Assembly (NCBI RefSeq): GCF_019795105.1
Contig: NZ_JAIMFO010000006.1
Coordinates: 1-64,000 of the forward strand
Direction of reading: 5' to 3'
Origin: Collinsella ureilytica
GTDB taxonomy: Bacteria; Actinomycetota; Coriobacteriia; Coriobacteriales; Coriobacteriaceae
DNA: 64,000 nt
The translations under genes and the position numbers were made by a program. Below are positions 27,295 to 36,637 of the stretch, piece after piece; the first letter of the stretch is position 1, and each line of letters starts with the position of its first letter. A model generated the notes under the pieces. That model had not been told where the DNA came from and did no database searches. It saw only the letters and a list, made by a program, of their open reading frames with translations.

Positions 27295-28187
27295 ATTTCC
27301 TGAGCGTCTTTGAGAGCCGCGTATCGGATATCTTCGGTACCGTTCGTGCTCCGTTTTCTTTTAAAAAGCTTGCTCGCCATGCAGCACGCGAAATGGAAGA
27401 CCAAACCTTGGTCATTAATGGAGTCGATACTGCACCGGCGCTCTATACCATCCTCGTTGCAAGCGATGATGATGCCTTTCTTACGCCCTACTACTCCAAG
27501 ATTTCGCGCGAGGTACGCGAGCTCGTAAAAGCACAAGCTGGACGTAAGCGCTATACCCTCGTAGGTGAGCCACTCGTTCGCTTTATGGTAGATCCTGCTT
27601 TAAAGAGTGGGCGCTTCTCAGTGTTCGCAGAAAATGTTGATGCCCCAACCCTTGGTCGCCTCTATGAAGAGGAGCGAGCCTATCAACAAAAGCTCACCGG
27701 CGAGGCGGGAGTGAACGTTCCCGAAGCTCGAGGAGCCGTACACTCCAGCTTTGAGCCCAGCCCTGTTGCTATTCCTGATCCGGTCGCTACCGTTCCCCCA
27801 ACCGTTTTGCGCGATCAGCTTCCCGGTATGGGAGGAGCTGCTGCAACGGGAGGAGTCTTGAGCGTGGCCTCCAATATGGCAGATGCACGCCAAGCCCCTG
27901 CAGCGCCCCGAGCTCTGCTTAAAGACGTAGTCACGGGCGAGGAGCATCCTATCTCTCGTGCGCGCTGCATCATCGGCCGCGAGCGTGCTACGGCAGATAT
28001 TGCCCTGCGTGATCCCAATGTGAGCCGCTGCCATGCGGAGCTTGCCTATACCGGCACTGATTGGAGCATTGAGGATCTCAACTCCACTAATGGAACCATG
28101 GTGAACAACAGGCGGATTACCCGTTGCCCGCTTCGCGATGGTGACCTGCTCACCTTCGGACTCAGCACTTTCGAGTTCAGGAGCTGA
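27291..28187 (+). CDS. fhaA: FhaA-like protein (DUF3662 + FHA domain)
   Basis: A 298-residue cytoplasmic protein with GTG start. Residues 1-115 match the DUF3662 domain of mycobacterial FhaA (FESRVSDIFGTVRAPFSF, VNGVDTAPALYTI-like text). A flexible Pro/Ala region follows (about 140-210). The FHA domain (about 213-298) has the phosphothreonine-binding residues IIGRERATADI (R230), VSRCHAEL (S245, H248) and NSTNGTMVN. In mycobacteria FhaA binds phosphorylated MviN and the kinases to regulate late peptidoglycan steps. The gene order here supports the same role. Confidence 0.9.
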   Translation: MNFLSVFESRVSDIFGTVRAPFSFKKLARHAAREMEDQTLVINGVDTAPALYTILVASDDDAFLTPYYSKISREVRELVKAQAGRKRYTLVGEPLVRFMVDPALKSGRFSVFAENVDAPTLGRLYEEERAYQQKLTGEAGVNVPEARGAVHSSFEPSPVAIPDPVATVPPTVLRDQLPGMGGAAATGGVLSVASNMADARQAPAAPRALLKDVVTGEEHPISRARCIIGRERATADIALRDPNVSRCHAELAYTGTDWSIEDLNSTNGTMVNNRRITRCPLRDGDLLTFGLSTFEFRS

Positions 28188-28189
28188 CT

Positions 28190-28603
28190 ATGATCGACAT
28201 TATCCTGTTCGTAGGCCGTATTGCCCTCGTTGCTCTCCTCTATATCTTTTTGTTCTCCGTTATGAAGACGGGCGTTGGCCTCGTGCGCGGACAGCGCCGC
28301 GACGGTGGCATTTGGACCATCGACATCGACAAAGGGCCTCGTGGCATCAGAGGCATCCATGTCGACATGCTCGGTCCAGTTATTGTTGGCCGATCCCCCA
28401 GCTCTGACATCTGCATTAACGAGCCCTTTGTATCCGCTTCTCATGCACGCTTTTCGCTCCAAGGACCAGCCTTGGTTATTGAGGATTTGAACTCGCTGAA
28501 TGGCACGCTCGTAAATGGACGCCAGCTTGTAGAGCCGCTCACCTTGCGTGAGGGCGACGAGGTACAGATTGGCGACGTGGTTATGAAGGTGAATCGCCGA
28601 TGA
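28190..28603 (+). CDS. fhaB: FhaB/FipA-like membrane FHA protein
   Basis: A 137-residue protein with one N-terminal membrane helix (about 3-25) and a C-terminal FHA domain (about 50-137). Phosphothreonine-binding motifs are VIVGRSPSSDI, VSASHARF and NSLNGTLVNG. It matches FhaB (FipA) of actinobacteria in size, architecture and position, where it links Ser/Thr phosphorylation to cell division. It is two bases from fhaA, and its stop overlaps the phosphatase start by 4 bases. Confidence 0.88.
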   Translation: MIDIILFVGRIALVALLYIFLFSVMKTGVGLVRGQRRDGGIWTIDIDKGPRGIRGIHVDMLGPVIVGRSPSSDICINEPFVSASHARFSLQGPALVIEDLNSLNGTLVNGRQLVEPLTLREGDEVQIGDVVMKVNRR

Positions 28604-30489
28604 CCGATGGGGAGCACATATCCCCAGATGTCGCCCCAGCAACCGTTGCTGGAGCGTCTGACGAGCGCGAAGTCTCAAAGCAGGCATCTGAGCTGACAGG
28701 CACCAAGAACACAGATGCTGAGGCTGTGGTGAGCACCCAGTCGCGGACGGAAGCTCCTGCTCAGGCACCTGAGCCTGCGACGACACTCGATGTGCCCACG
28801 CCGGATGGAGCTGCGCCGGATAGAGCGATGCCGAATGAAGTGGTAGTGAGTGCAGCAGTTCCGAGCGCACATACGCCACATGAAGTGGCTCCAAATCCTG
28901 CGGCATCGAGTGCAGAGACATCAAATATAGATACACCAAGTGCAGTCGCGACGAGTGTAACGGTACCGAGCCCAGCGGCTCCAAGTGCAGATGCGCCGAC
29001 TACAGATACGCCGACCGCACCTGCAAGCTCCGTGCCCGCACCTCAAGAGCCTGCCGCTACAGGGCACACGCTCCCCAACTTCCTTTCCCATGAACTGGAT
29101 ACGGACGCCTTAGCTGCAAAGCCAACAAGCCCTGAAGACACCGCCGAAATTGACGTGCAGACCATTGAGGCGCTACTCGACGACCCCGGCTCGACACAAA
29201 GCTTTGCTCCAATAACCGACGAGCTCATCGATACGAGCTCTACCTATGACGCTGGTACAACTACCTCACTCATGTGGGGAGCGCGCTCAGACGTAGGCTG
29301 TGTGCGCTCGCACAACGAAGACTCCTATCTCGTGCAGTCTCCTTTATTCTGCGTCTGCGATGGCATGGGAGGGCATGCAGCGGGCGAGGTGGCAAGCTCA
29401 ATTGCTGTTGAAACTATTGCGAAAACTGCGCCCACGACTGCAGATCCTGCCTTGTTGGGTGCTGCTGTTGAGGCGGCAAACGCGGCTGTAATTGAAGCAG
29501 CTCAGCACGGACTCGGAAAGCCTGGTATGGGCTGCACGGCAACTGCCGCCTTCCTCGAAGATGATACGGTTGCAATCGCGCATGTGGGAGACTCCCGTGC
29601 CTATTTACTCCACGATGGCACCCTCATTCGCATTACGCGCGATCACTCATTTGTGGAAGAGCTGGTAGATGCCGGCGAAATCACCGCTGATGAGGCTCGC
29701 GTGCACCCCAATCGTTCGGTCATTACGCGAGCACTCGGCTCAGATCCTTCTATGTATGCCGATCATTTTAAGATTGGCATCGAGGTAGGCGACCGGCTCA
29801 TTCTGTGCTCTGACGGCCTTTCGAGCATGGTTTCTGACGGAGAGATTGAACGCATTGCAGCCAAGTCCTCAACAGCGCAGATCTGCACCGATAACTTGGT
29901 TGATGCCGCACTAACGGCGGGCGGAACCGATAATGTCACCGTCGTTGTGGTTGATCTTGTTGATGACGGAGCACTCCGCCGTGAAGCAGAGCGCCGACGT
30001 AAAAGCATTAAAACGGCGCTGCTCTGTATAGGCATAGCACTTGCAATTGGAGCGGTTCTCACTTTCACCTCGATTGTGAACTCGATCTATTTAGGCACAC
30101 ACAATGGAACCGTGGCTATTTTTACAGGCATCCCTGGTACCTTTTTAGGCTTTGATGCCCACTGGCTCCATGACACCTCAACCGTCTCACTCAACGATCT
30201 GCCCGACGATACAAAGCGCCGTCTTTATGAAGGCATTCCTCAAGATAGCGTTGATGCTGCTATGGAAACGATTTCCAAATATCGCAAACAGATCTCTGAA
30301 GAGCAGGCAGAAAAAGAGCGTGCCGCAGCTTCTGTGAGAAGCAGCGCTGGAGCTGGCGCGCATGCTGAGGCTGGCACCAGCTCAGAAAATGCTCACACCC
30401 CGAGTGATCCGAACGATCCAAACACTCCTGCCTCTGGTTACAATCAGTCCTCTGAGCCCTTGTCTCAAACCGATGGAGGTGGAGCCTAA
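28600..30489 (+). CDS. pstP: PP2C-family Ser/Thr phosphatase (PstP-like)
   Basis: A 629-residue membrane phosphatase that should reverse phosphorylation by the operon's kinases. The PP2C domain is at about 226-465: RSHNEDSYLV (D241) and CDGMGGHAAGE (D254/G255) bind metal, followed by HVGDSRAYLL and GGTDNVTVVVVD. One membrane helix lies at about 472-494, and the extracellular C terminus is Ser/Pro-rich. Unusually, the first ~220 residues are low-complexity Ala/Pro/Ser/Thr, with repeated PSA/DTP words; canonical PstP begins directly with the catalytic domain. The minus-strand frame over this part is a shadow. Confidence 0.92.
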   Translation: MTDGEHISPDVAPATVAGASDEREVSKQASELTGTKNTDAEAVVSTQSRTEAPAQAPEPATTLDVPTPDGAAPDRAMPNEVVVSAAVPSAHTPHEVAPNPAASSAETSNIDTPSAVATSVTVPSPAAPSADAPTTDTPTAPASSVPAPQEPAATGHTLPNFLSHELDTDALAAKPTSPEDTAEIDVQTIEALLDDPGSTQSFAPITDELIDTSSTYDAGTTTSLMWGARSDVGCVRSHNEDSYLVQSPLFCVCDGMGGHAAGEVASSIAVETIAKTAPTTADPALLGAAVEAANAAVIEAAQHGLGKPGMGCTATAAFLEDDTVAIAHVGDSRAYLLHDGTLIRITRDHSFVEELVDAGEITADEARVHPNRSVITRALGSDPSMYADHFKIGIEVGDRLILCSDGLSSMVSDGEIERIAAKSSTAQICTDNLVDAALTAGGTDNVTVVVVDLVDDGALRREAERRRKSIKTALLCIGIALAIGAVLTFTSIVNSIYLGTHNGTVAIFTGIPGTFLGFDAHWLHDTSTVSLNDLPDDTKRRLYEGIPQDSVDAAMETISKYRKQISEEQAEKERAAASVRSSAGAGAHAEAGTSSENAHTPSDPNDPNTPASGYNQSSEPLSQTDGGGA

Positions 30490-33374
30490 TGAGCAGCCGT
30501 AGAAACACTGAACTCTTTTTACTCATTGCCGCCACATTCCCGGTCATGCTTCTCTATGCCATGTATGTCACCACCGGTGGAGGCACCCTCTCGCTAACAA
30601 CGCTCGCTGTGCCTATTGGCCTGTCTGCAGCCTTTGCAGGGGCTCATATCGCCGTTCGATTCCTCGCTCCCGGAGCAGACCCAGCAATTCTGCCCATCGT
30701 GTCTTTGCTTTCTGGCATTGGCATCACCTTTGTTACGCGCATTAACTCAGAGCTCGCCATTTCTCAGCTCATCATTCTCTTTTTGTCGATCGCGCTCATG
30801 GTGGGCACGCTGGCACTGGTGAAAAACCTCGATATGGTCAAGCACTATAAATACAGCCTCGGCCTTGCTGGCATTTTCATGCTCGTACTGCCCATGTTTA
30901 TTGGCACTGAAATCTATGGCTCCAAGCTCTGGATTAGAATTCCGGGCTTGGGCACTATCCAGCCGGGCGAATTCGCTAAGGTCTTGATTGTTCTGTTCTT
31001 AGCGGGCTACCTTTCAGAAAACCGCGAGCTTCTATCACTCTCTAACCGCTCAATTTTGGGCTTTAAGATCCCGCGCTTGCGCCTCTTTGCGCCCTTACTC
31101 TTGGTATGGGGCGTCTGTATGCTCGTCGTCATCTTTGAAAAAGACCTCGGTAGCGCCCTTTTGTTCTACACCATCTTTTTGGCCATGCTCTATGTAGCCA
31201 CGGGTCGCATTGCCTATATCGTCATTGGTCTTGGAATGTTGGCCATTGGAGCTGTGGGCGCATACCGGTTGCTGAGCCACGTGCAAGTTCGCTTCGATAT
31301 CTGGCTTGATCCTTTTGCGGATGCACATAATAAGGGCTACCAGCTCGTGCAGTCCCTCTTCTCGCTTGCCGACGGTGGTCTTGCGGGCGTGGGCATTGGC
31401 AAGGGCATGGCATCCCTCATTCCTGTTGTTGAGTCTGACTTTATCTTCTCAGCAATCGGTGAGGAAATGGGGCTTCTTGGCGGCTCTGCCATTCTTTTGC
31501 TCTTTATGCTGTTTGCCGTTCGTGGCCTTACCACGGCAGCTCGAGCAAAGTCTGACCTGGCAGCCTTTATTGCCTCAGGCCTCACGGCCGCCATCTCATT
31601 TCAGGCCTTTTTGATTGTTGGTGGCGTAACTCGCTTAATCCCACTCACCGGCGTTACCCTGCCTTTCATGAGCCAGGGCGGATCTTCGCTCTTAGCAAGC
31701 TTCATTATTGTGGCGCTCTTGCTCCGTGCCGGTGATGAGGCAACTGGCCAGGAAGCTGAACTCGCAGGTGAAGGCATTGCTCTTGCAAGCTCAGATGCCA
31801 AAGAAGCTCGTGGCCTTGCCGCTGTTGGCGCTCGCTTCCTAAAGCGCAACTCCGCGCGCTCTCTTGGTGCTCATGCACGCCCGAGTTCGCGTATGCACCG
31901 CCGCATGCTCGAAACTCCCGAATCTGGCGTTTTGGGTCGCGTTGCCTTAGCGAAGCGCCTAACCGTGGAAGTTGTTGCCTTTACCGCGCTTTTTGCTGTC
32001 CTGATTGGCAATCTCACCCATGTCATGATTATTAAGGCTGGCGAGTATCAGGAAATGCCCATCAATAACCATACGATTCTCAAAGCCGCCTACGTGAAGC
32101 GTGGCTCGATCATTACATCAGATGGCGTGACCTTGGCAGAATCGAACCAGCAAGAAGATGGCACCTATAAGCGCTCTCACCCCAACGGAAACCTTGCAGC
32201 TCACGCCGTAGGCTATTACTCAACCCAGTATGGAGCAACGGGTCTTGAGGCATCACAAACTCAAACACTCACGGGCTCCAAGGACTATTCAAATTGGCAA
32301 AACGCACTGAACTCGCTGGCAGGATCGACCCAGCCGGGAAACTCGGTCAAACTCACCATCGATTCACGCATTCAGCGAGCAGCCGAAGATACGCTTGCAG
32401 GATACAAGGGCGCAATTGTTGTGCTCGATCCTAAGACGGGTGCCGTCCTTGCCTGGGCAAGTGCTCCTACCTACGACAACGACGATGTGGGTTCTGCCCT
32501 CACCGCCGCACAGGATAGCTCCAACTCAGGCATGTATGACCGAGCAACTCAGGCGCTGTATACGCCCGGCTCAACCTTTAAGGTCGTAACCTTAGCTGCT
32601 GCCCTCGAAGCAGGCATCGCCGGACTGGATGATACCTTCGCCGCTCCCGCTTCGGTAGAAATTGGCGGAGCCGATATAACGAATATCCGTGGTACCGACT
32701 TTGGCCATATCTCGCTCAGCAAAGCCTTTGCATACTCTGCAAATACCGTCTTTGCACAGCTTGCTGGCAGTGTGGGAGCTGAAGGCTTAGTGCAGGCTGC
32801 TCGCACCTTTGGCTATGGGGAGCGCTTAGGTGTAGATTTTTCCACCGCCGCTTCCATCATGCCCAAGCCCTCAGATATGAGCGAGTGGGAGCTCGCCTGG
32901 GCTGGTGCTGGCCAGCCAGTTGGACAAGGACACACTCCCGGCCCTCAGACCACGGTCATGCAAAACGCTGTTATGGCCGCCGCAATTGCAAACGGCGGTA
33001 TCGTGATGAATCCTCATGTTGTTTCCCAAACCCTTTCCCCTGAAGGGACAGTGGTAAGAACCGCTCAGCCACGCTCGCTCGGACAAGCGCTCAGCGCAAG
33101 TACCGCTGCACAAGTTGGCCAGGCCATGCTTGAAGTTGTTGCAAGTGGCAGTGGCAGCGACGCGGCTGTGTATGGCTTTAAGGTTGCGGGAAAGACGGGA
33201 ACTGCAGAGGTCTCAGGAGCCAATATTAACTCGGCTTTTGTGGGCTTTGCCCCCTTCGATGAACCGACCGTGGCAATCTCGGTCATGGTTGAGGACTACG
33301 ATGAACATGGTGTCTCAGCGGACAAATTGGCATCACGCGTTATTGCGGCCGCGCTTGAGGCGCAGGGACTATAA
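30489..33374 (+). CDS. RodA-PbpA fusion: SEDS glycosyltransferase plus class B PBP
   Basis: A single 961-residue protein. Residues ~1-425 form a ten-helix SEDS (FtsW/RodA) polymerase with the catalytic aspartate D219 in FEKDLGSALLFY and the C-terminal signature PLTGVTLPFMSQGGSS. A ~70-residue basic linker follows. Residues ~490-961 are a class B penicillin-binding protein: membrane helix (~497-515), SxxK at S695-T-F-K698, SxN at S750-A-N752 and KTGT at 902-905. The pair should polymerise lipid II and crosslink the product. In other actinobacteria rodA and pbpA are separate adjacent genes here. No frameshift is needed. The start overlaps the pstP stop by one base. Confidence 0.94.
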   Translation: MSSRRNTELFLLIAATFPVMLLYAMYVTTGGGTLSLTTLAVPIGLSAAFAGAHIAVRFLAPGADPAILPIVSLLSGIGITFVTRINSELAISQLIILFLSIALMVGTLALVKNLDMVKHYKYSLGLAGIFMLVLPMFIGTEIYGSKLWIRIPGLGTIQPGEFAKVLIVLFLAGYLSENRELLSLSNRSILGFKIPRLRLFAPLLLVWGVCMLVVIFEKDLGSALLFYTIFLAMLYVATGRIAYIVIGLGMLAIGAVGAYRLLSHVQVRFDIWLDPFADAHNKGYQLVQSLFSLADGGLAGVGIGKGMASLIPVVESDFIFSAIGEEMGLLGGSAILLLFMLFAVRGLTTAARAKSDLAAFIASGLTAAISFQAFLIVGGVTRLIPLTGVTLPFMSQGGSSLLASFIIVALLLRAGDEATGQEAELAGEGIALASSDAKEARGLAAVGARFLKRNSARSLGAHARPSSRMHRRMLETPESGVLGRVALAKRLTVEVVAFTALFAVLIGNLTHVMIIKAGEYQEMPINNHTILKAAYVKRGSIITSDGVTLAESNQQEDGTYKRSHPNGNLAAHAVGYYSTQYGATGLEASQTQTLTGSKDYSNWQNALNSLAGSTQPGNSVKLTIDSRIQRAAEDTLAGYKGAIVVLDPKTGAVLAWASAPTYDNDDVGSALTAAQDSSNSGMYDRATQALYTPGSTFKVVTLAAALEAGIAGLDDTFAAPASVEIGGADITNIRGTDFGHISLSKAFAYSANTVFAQLAGSVGAEGLVQAARTFGYGERLGVDFSTAASIMPKPSDMSEWELAWAGAGQPVGQGHTPGPQTTVMQNAVMAAAIANGGIVMNPHVVSQTLSPEGTVVRTAQPRSLGQALSASTAAQVGQAMLEVVASGSGSDAAVYGFKVAGKTGTAEVSGANINSAFVGFAPFDEPTVAISVMVEDYDEHGVSADKLASRVIAAALEAQGL

Positions 33375-33386
33375 GGAGCACATAGC

Positions 33387-35312
33387 ATGAGTGAGAAGCA
33401 TATACTCGGAGGGCGCTACCTGCTCAAAGATCGTATTGGTGCTGGCGGCATGGCCTCTGTGTATCGAGCCCAAGATCAGGTGCTTGATCGCACGGTTGCC
33501 GTAAAGATCATGCTGCCGCAATACGCCTCTGATGCCACCTTTGCTGCCCGCTTTAAGCAAGAAGCACGGGCAGCGGCAGGCCTTTCCAGCCCCTACATTG
33601 TGGGTGTATATGACTGGGGCAAAGACGGTGACACCTATTTCATCGTGATGGAATACCTGCATGGCACCGATCTCAAGAGCGGAATCAGATCGCACGGATC
33701 ATTGGATCCGCAAAAGGTTGCCCAGATTGGAGCCCAGATCTGCGGTGCACTCTCGGTTGCTCATCGCCACGAGATCATCCACCGCGATATTAAGCCGCAA
33801 AACATCATGGTTTTGCCCGACGGCAACATTAAGGTCATGGACTTTGGCATTGCGCGAGCCAAGAATAGCCACCTCACCCAGGACAATAATGTATTGGGCA
33901 CGGCGCATTATGTGTCCCCTGAGCAGACCCGAGGCCAAGAACTCAACGCCACCTCCGATATTTATTCGCTCGGCGTGGTGATGTATGAGTGTGCAACCGG
34001 TCAGGTTCCTTTCGATGGTGACGATGCTATCTCGGTTGCCTTAAAGCAGGTCAACGAGCTGCCAGTTCCTCCAAGTCAGATTAATCCCCGCGTCGATCCT
34101 ACCTTGGAGCGAATTATTCTTCGCTGCATGGAAAAAGACTCTGCTATGCGTTTTCAATCTGCCGAAGAGCTGAAGAGTGCACTCAATTCATACTTAGCCG
34201 GCCGCGTGGTGGATGTTCCCGCTCCAACCCGCGTGATTCCCCAAGGCAACGAAACCACGCGTGTGGTGCCACCGGCAGATGCCACGATGGTTCGACGGAT
34301 GCCAGCAACACCGGCCGGCACACGGCCTGCTGGCGCGCACCCAACCAGCTTAGATCTTGAGGGAGCTGAAGAGGAAGATCGCAAGCGGAGCCGTGGCAAG
34401 ACAGCCGCGATTGTAATTGGAGTCATTGCGCTGATTACTGTAGCCGCCTTCGCTTTCATGACCTTCTTTAATCGCGGCGGCTCCGATGTTCCCAATCTCA
34501 TTGGTATGACAGAAGATAGCGCCATGGCGCAAATTGAGCGCAGTGGCTTTACCGCCAGCGTTGAAGAGAAATACTCTACTGATGAGGACAAGGGCAAGGT
34601 TATCGAACAAAGCCCTGACGCAGGAGCCAAGGCACCGAAGGGATCTCGTATTACAATTCGAATCTCTAAGGGCAAAGAACCCGCAAAGGTTCGGAAAGTC
34701 CCTGAGCTCGTAGGCATGAGCGCCTCTGAAGCCGAGGCTGCACTTAAGGCTTTGAACCTCAAGCCTCGTATGACTGAAGAGGTCAATGATGGCGTGAAGG
34801 CTGGTGAAGTCTTCTGGCAGAGCAAGGAGGCTGGCTCTGAGGTAGATGAAGGCACCGAGATTGAATGCCGCGTGGCCAAAGAAAGTGAGTCGGTAAATGT
34901 TCCCGGCGTTTTGGGCATGAGTTTTAGTGAAGCATCAAACACGCTGTCTGACGCTGGTTTTCAGGTAGAAAATGGAGGCTCTGATTACAGCTCAAGCTAT
35001 GCAGCCGGCCAGGTTATGAGTCAAAGCGTTACTGGAACTGCCAAGAAGGGTACAGCAGTCTCGCTTGTTGTATCCAAAGGACCCGAGCCTGCAAAAGATG
35101 TTGATGTTGATTCGCTCGACTTAATTGGTATGTCTCAGGATCATGCTCAGCGCGTACTTGCTGGCGTTGGCCTGCGCTACACCATTGGCAGGTCTGAAGC
35201 GAGTGCAACCGTGCCACGAGGCAGTGTTGTCCGCTATTCCCCCACAGGCAGCCAGCATCCCGGCTCTACCATCACGCTCTACATCTCTTCTGGCTCCGAG
35301 GAAGAGCACTAG
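33387..35312 (+). CDS. pknB: Ser/Thr kinase PknB with four PASTA domains
   Basis: A 641-residue receptor kinase. Kinase domain at about 10-270: GAGGMASVY, K40 in VAVKIM, HRDIKPQN (D134), DFG in KVMDFGIA, GTAHYVSPEQ. A basic juxtamembrane region precedes the membrane helix (~341-363). Four PASTA domains occupy about 368-435, 440-503, 508-570 and 575-638; the first three open with VP(N/E/G) and each ends in a short ISKG/SKG-type strand. PASTA domains bind muropeptides or lipid II. The gene is last in the operon, 12 bases after the RodA-PbpA fusion, and a strong terminator follows. Confidence 0.97.
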   Translation: MSEKHILGGRYLLKDRIGAGGMASVYRAQDQVLDRTVAVKIMLPQYASDATFAARFKQEARAAAGLSSPYIVGVYDWGKDGDTYFIVMEYLHGTDLKSGIRSHGSLDPQKVAQIGAQICGALSVAHRHEIIHRDIKPQNIMVLPDGNIKVMDFGIARAKNSHLTQDNNVLGTAHYVSPEQTRGQELNATSDIYSLGVVMYECATGQVPFDGDDAISVALKQVNELPVPPSQINPRVDPTLERIILRCMEKDSAMRFQSAEELKSALNSYLAGRVVDVPAPTRVIPQGNETTRVVPPADATMVRRMPATPAGTRPAGAHPTSLDLEGAEEEDRKRSRGKTAAIVIGVIALITVAAFAFMTFFNRGGSDVPNLIGMTEDSAMAQIERSGFTASVEEKYSTDEDKGKVIEQSPDAGAKAPKGSRITIRISKGKEPAKVRKVPELVGMSASEAEAALKALNLKPRMTEEVNDGVKAGEVFWQSKEAGSEVDEGTEIECRVAKESESVNVPGVLGMSFSEASNTLSDAGFQVENGGSDYSSSYAAGQVMSQSVTGTAKKGTAVSLVVSKGPEPAKDVDVDSLDLIGMSQDHAQRVLAGVGLRYTIGRSEASATVPRGSVVRYSPTGSQHPGSTITLYISSGSEEEH

Positions 35313-35350
35313 GGAGGTTGCACCTATATAGCTCCTACTCCACGTGCTTA

Positions 35351-35384
35351 GCCGCATACCTACACCCAGGTATGCGGCTTTTTT
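35351..35384 (+). terminator. Strong intrinsic terminator of the kinase/wall operon
   Basis: GCCGCATACCT (35351-35361) and AGGTATGCGGC (35368-35378) form a perfect 11-bp stem with a 6-base loop, followed by TTTTTTCTTTT. Confidence 0.95.
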
Positions 35385-35455
35385 CTTTTGTATGAGTGCA
35401 TGAGGGGGTTTGATTTAGTACATTTATTGCCCATCAGGCATAGATTTGACGCCAA

Positions 35456-35673
35456 GTGCGGGCAAAAATGCTCCTAACGACACCAAAATGCACGCACGGA
35501 GGATCAAACGATCATGCCCCACGCGCACGCAAGCAAGCGGGAGTGCGGCTACCCCATATACGCAAACGTGGACGTGAGCTTGAGCGACCCTACCCCGCAC
35601 ACGTATGCTCGAGCTCAAGTGCCCCGCCCCACGCACAGGGCAACTCCCACGGCTCTACCCCGCATACGCATAG
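35456..35673. repeat. Degenerate ~36-40-bp intergenic repeats
   Basis: The motif (C)TACCCC(G/A)(C/T)A(T/C)ACG(C/T)A recurs at roughly 36-42-base spacing, clearest near 35548, 35589 and 35656, with weaker copies near 35515 and 35622. The stretch 35385-35764 contains only this and a terminator. It falls in the same class as the arrays at 361-529 and 25113-25316, although the unit sequences differ. Confidence 0.45.
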
Positions 35674-35724
35674 AAAGACCCCCGGAACACCAAAGCAGTT
35701 TTGGCTTGACCTTCCGGGGGTCTT
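35669..35724 (-). terminator. Intrinsic terminator of rubrerythrin gene
   Basis: AAGACCCCCGGAA (35675-35687) and TTCCGGGGGTCTT (35712-35724) form a 13-bp stem with a 24-base loop. Read on the minus strand it ends GGGGGTCTTTCTAT, 40 bases after the gene. Confidence 0.8.
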
Positions 35725-35764
35725 AGAAGGATTCGTGTACGAGCGCTAACTCGTTGTAACTACC

Positions 35765-36304
35765 TTAGTAGTTAACGACATGCTCCTCAAAGTAGGACTG
35801 CGGGTGCAGACACACCGGGCAAAGCTTGGGAGGAACAGCGCCAACATGCAGATGGCCACAGTTCAGGCACTTCCAAACCTTAACGCCCTCGCGAGTAAAG
35901 ACCTCGCCCTTCTCCACGCGATCAGCGAGCTGGAGGTAACGAGCCTCATGAGCCTTCTCTACAGCGCCCACGCCACGGAACTTAGCTGCGATCTCCTTGA
36001 AGCCCTCGGCCTCGGCGGTCTCAGCGAACTCCTTGTACATGGTAGTCCACTCGTAGTTCTCGCCCTCAGCAGCGTCCTTGAGGTTCTGAAGGGTACCAGG
36101 AACCTCGCCACCGTGCAGATACTTGAACCAAAGCTTGGCGTGCTCAGACTCGTTCTTGGAGGTCTCCATAAAGATATTGGAGATCTGGACGTAGCCGTCC
36201 TTCTTAGCGCGGGAGGCATAGTAGGCGTACTTGGTGTGCGCCTGTGACTCACCAGCAAAAGCGGTCTCTAGGTTCTTCTTTGTCTGAGAATTCTCGAAAT
36301 CCAT
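35765..36304 (-). CDS. rbr: Rubrerythrin
   Basis: A 179-residue peroxide-scavenging diiron protein. The four-helix domain has the ligand motifs [17 protein letters not shown] and [10 protein letters not shown] (ExxH pairs). The C-terminal rubredoxin-like domain has CLNC and CPVC binding one iron. The ATG at 36304 has GAGGGG at a good distance (7 bases); the frame extends back to 36337 but those starts lack spacing. Monocistronic, with its own promoter and terminator. Expected in an anaerobe exposed to oxygen. Confidence 0.97.
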   Translation of the reverse strand: MDFENSQTKKNLETAFAGESQAHTKYAYYASRAKKDGYVQISNIFMETSKNESEHAKLWFKYLHGGEVPGTLQNLKDAAEGENYEWTTMYKEFAETAEAEGFKEIAAKFRGVGAVEKAHEARYLQLADRVEKGEVFTREGVKVWKCLNCGHLHVGAVPPKLCPVCLHPQSYFEEHVVNY

Positions 36305-36370
36305 ATTCATTCCCCTCTGTTGTACGGACGGTGCCATGCGACAGGTGACGTTCCCTCAACGTCAGCTCTT

Positions 36371-36398
36371 ATTGTAACTCATTCCTAATAAGGATCAA
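36371..36398 (-). promoter_or_regulatory. Candidate rubrerythrin promoter
   Basis: TTGATC (36393-36398) and TACAAT (36371-36376) are 16 bases apart on the minus strand, 67 bases before the start. No PerR-type box was recognised. The rest of this gap (36399-36637) shows nothing I can name. Confidence 0.55.
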
Positions 36399-36637
36399 GT
36401 TACGCCGTCATTTTACACTGCTCCTACGCAAGCTAACCCCCTACCGCTCGCTTTGCCCACCTGAGAGCATTGCTTTTTCGATCGGTAGAAAAAAGAAGCA
36501 CAATTTCATCAAATAATCGCAGGTAAACTCATGTTTCGTTAGGCGCAGGAACGACGCATGAACGAGGCGATTACACGCTGAAATAGGCTTGCGTCACGTG
36601 CAATATAAAGGTAGCTCACGCTTACTATGAACCCTGC

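Noticed and set aside
28046-28984. 312-residue minus-strand frame
   Set aside because: It lies opposite FhaA, FhaB and the low-complexity part of the phosphatase; composition is Leu/His/Ser-rich with no motif.
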